Shown one piece after another: positions 22,801 through 23,244 of a stretch of DNA of 23,244 nucleotides. The notes beneath the pieces were generated by a model, which was not told where the DNA came from, did no database searches, and saw only the letters and a list, made by a program, of their open reading frames with translations. Each line of letters starts with the position of its first letter. Position 1 is the first letter of the stretch. The translations under genes and the position numbers were made by a program. This DNA comes from a virus: positions 1 to 23,244 of IMG/VR virus record IMGVR_UViG_3300006754_000184; one strand, given 5' to 3'.

Positions 22801-23244
22801 CCTACAACTTACCTTTAATTTTAAAAAACATATTTGGTCTGCGCCCAACGATTATAAAGATCTGTCTGGAGTAGAAGAAATAGCCATTGATCTTGAAACT
22901 AGAGATGAGGGAATCAATGAAGGTTTAGGAGCAGGTTGGGCTACCAAAAAAGGAGAAATAATAGGATTTGCAGTAGCTACCGAAGGTTGGCAAGGTTATT
23001 TTCCTTTTGGTCATTTTGGTGGTGGTAATTTAATAAAAGAGCAAGTTCTTAAATATATGAATGATGTTTGCGCTTTACCTTGCAGAAAAATTTTTCATAA
23101 TGCTCAATATGATGTTGGATGGTTGAAAGCTTATGGAATTGATGTAAAAGGTGAAATAGTTGATACTATGGTTGCTGGAGCCTTGATTGATGAGAATAGA
23201 TACACTTATAAACTAAATGCTTTGGCTAAAGATTACCTAGGCGA
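22793..23244 (+). CDS. Family A DNA polymerase, N-terminal 3'-5' exonuclease domain (partial)
   Basis: The gene starts at ATG 22793, overlapping the methyltransferase stop by eight bases, and runs off the window after 150 codons. The visible part has IAIDLETRD (Exo I motif, DxE) near residue 34 and FHNAQYDVGWLKAYGI near residue 103 (Exo II, NxxxD). A VDTMVAGALIDE stretch follows, as in the N-terminal proofreading domain of DNA polymerase I and T7-like polymerases. The polymerase domain is outside the window. With the primase, SSB and helicase upstream, it completes the phage replication set. The family call rests on the exonuclease part only. Confidence 0.85.
   Translation, partial: MTSLQLTFNFKKHIWSAPNDYKDLSGVEEIAIDLETRDEGINEGLGAGWATKKGEIIGFAVATEGWQGYFPFGHFGGGNLIKEQVLKYMNDVCALPCRKIFHNAQYDVGWLKAYGIDVKGEIVDTMVAGALIDENRYTYKLNALAKDYLG

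Noticed and set aside
1-23244. tRNA genes, integrase or attachment sites
   Set aside because: No cloverleaf-like segment, integrase motif or flanking direct repeat was recognised by eye. A tRNA scan would be decisive.

Overview
The window is a stretch of an AT-rich, tightly packed double-stranded DNA phage genome. Genes overlap or abut by a few bases, no gap is longer than about 300 bases, and no tRNA, rRNA, insertion sequence or CRISPR array is visible. The base composition and the gene families suggest a marine tailed phage, most likely a podovirus-like phage of SAR11-type or similar marine bacteria. That host call is inference from familiarity with such genomes and was not tested.

Layout. 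(1) Positions 1-4595: the end of a tail or receptor-binding type protein, a large tail/neck protein, three small proteins, and two glycosyltransferases of different folds. (2) 4604-12292: a virion module of large Gly/Ala/Gln-rich proteins (438, 354, 566 and 1062 aa), probably internal or ejected virion proteins. Two of them share a duplicated N-terminal module and flank a small acetyltransferase-like gene. (3) 12285-12937: two small membrane proteins, the first with the size and layout of a holin or XhlA-type protein. (4) 12938-13254: a junction with two tiny ORFs. (5) 13232-15902: a RecB/Cas4-like nuclease, a Mom/DruA (DUF4338)-like gene, and a SNF2-type helicase on the minus strand, the only clear minus-strand gene. 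(6) 15903-15988: a divergent regulatory region. (7) 15989-23244: the replication and DNA-modification run: a conserved hypothetical protein, a single-strand DNA-binding protein with an SSB-like tip, an archaeo-eukaryotic-type primase, a UvrD-like helicase, a 2OG-Fe(II) oxygenase-like protein, a DUF3310 protein, a C5 cytosine methyltransferase, and the start of a family A DNA polymerase.

The most striking object is at 21178-22800. The methyltransferase gene contains a second open frame of 457 codons (21350-22723) in the +1 frame. That frame has its own strong Shine-Dalgarno sequence (TAAGGAG, five bases before its ATG). It encodes eight copies of a (Y/F)PTP-type motif, and a DNA repeat written in both frames at once. 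Where two repeat units can be compared, substitutions favour the nested frame. This is a good candidate for a real dual-coded gene pair.

A second theme is DNA modification and counter-defence: the Mom/DruA-like protein, the C5 methyltransferase and its nested partner, and a nuclease that could degrade host DNA. Functions are assigned from motifs read by eye; no database search was possible.
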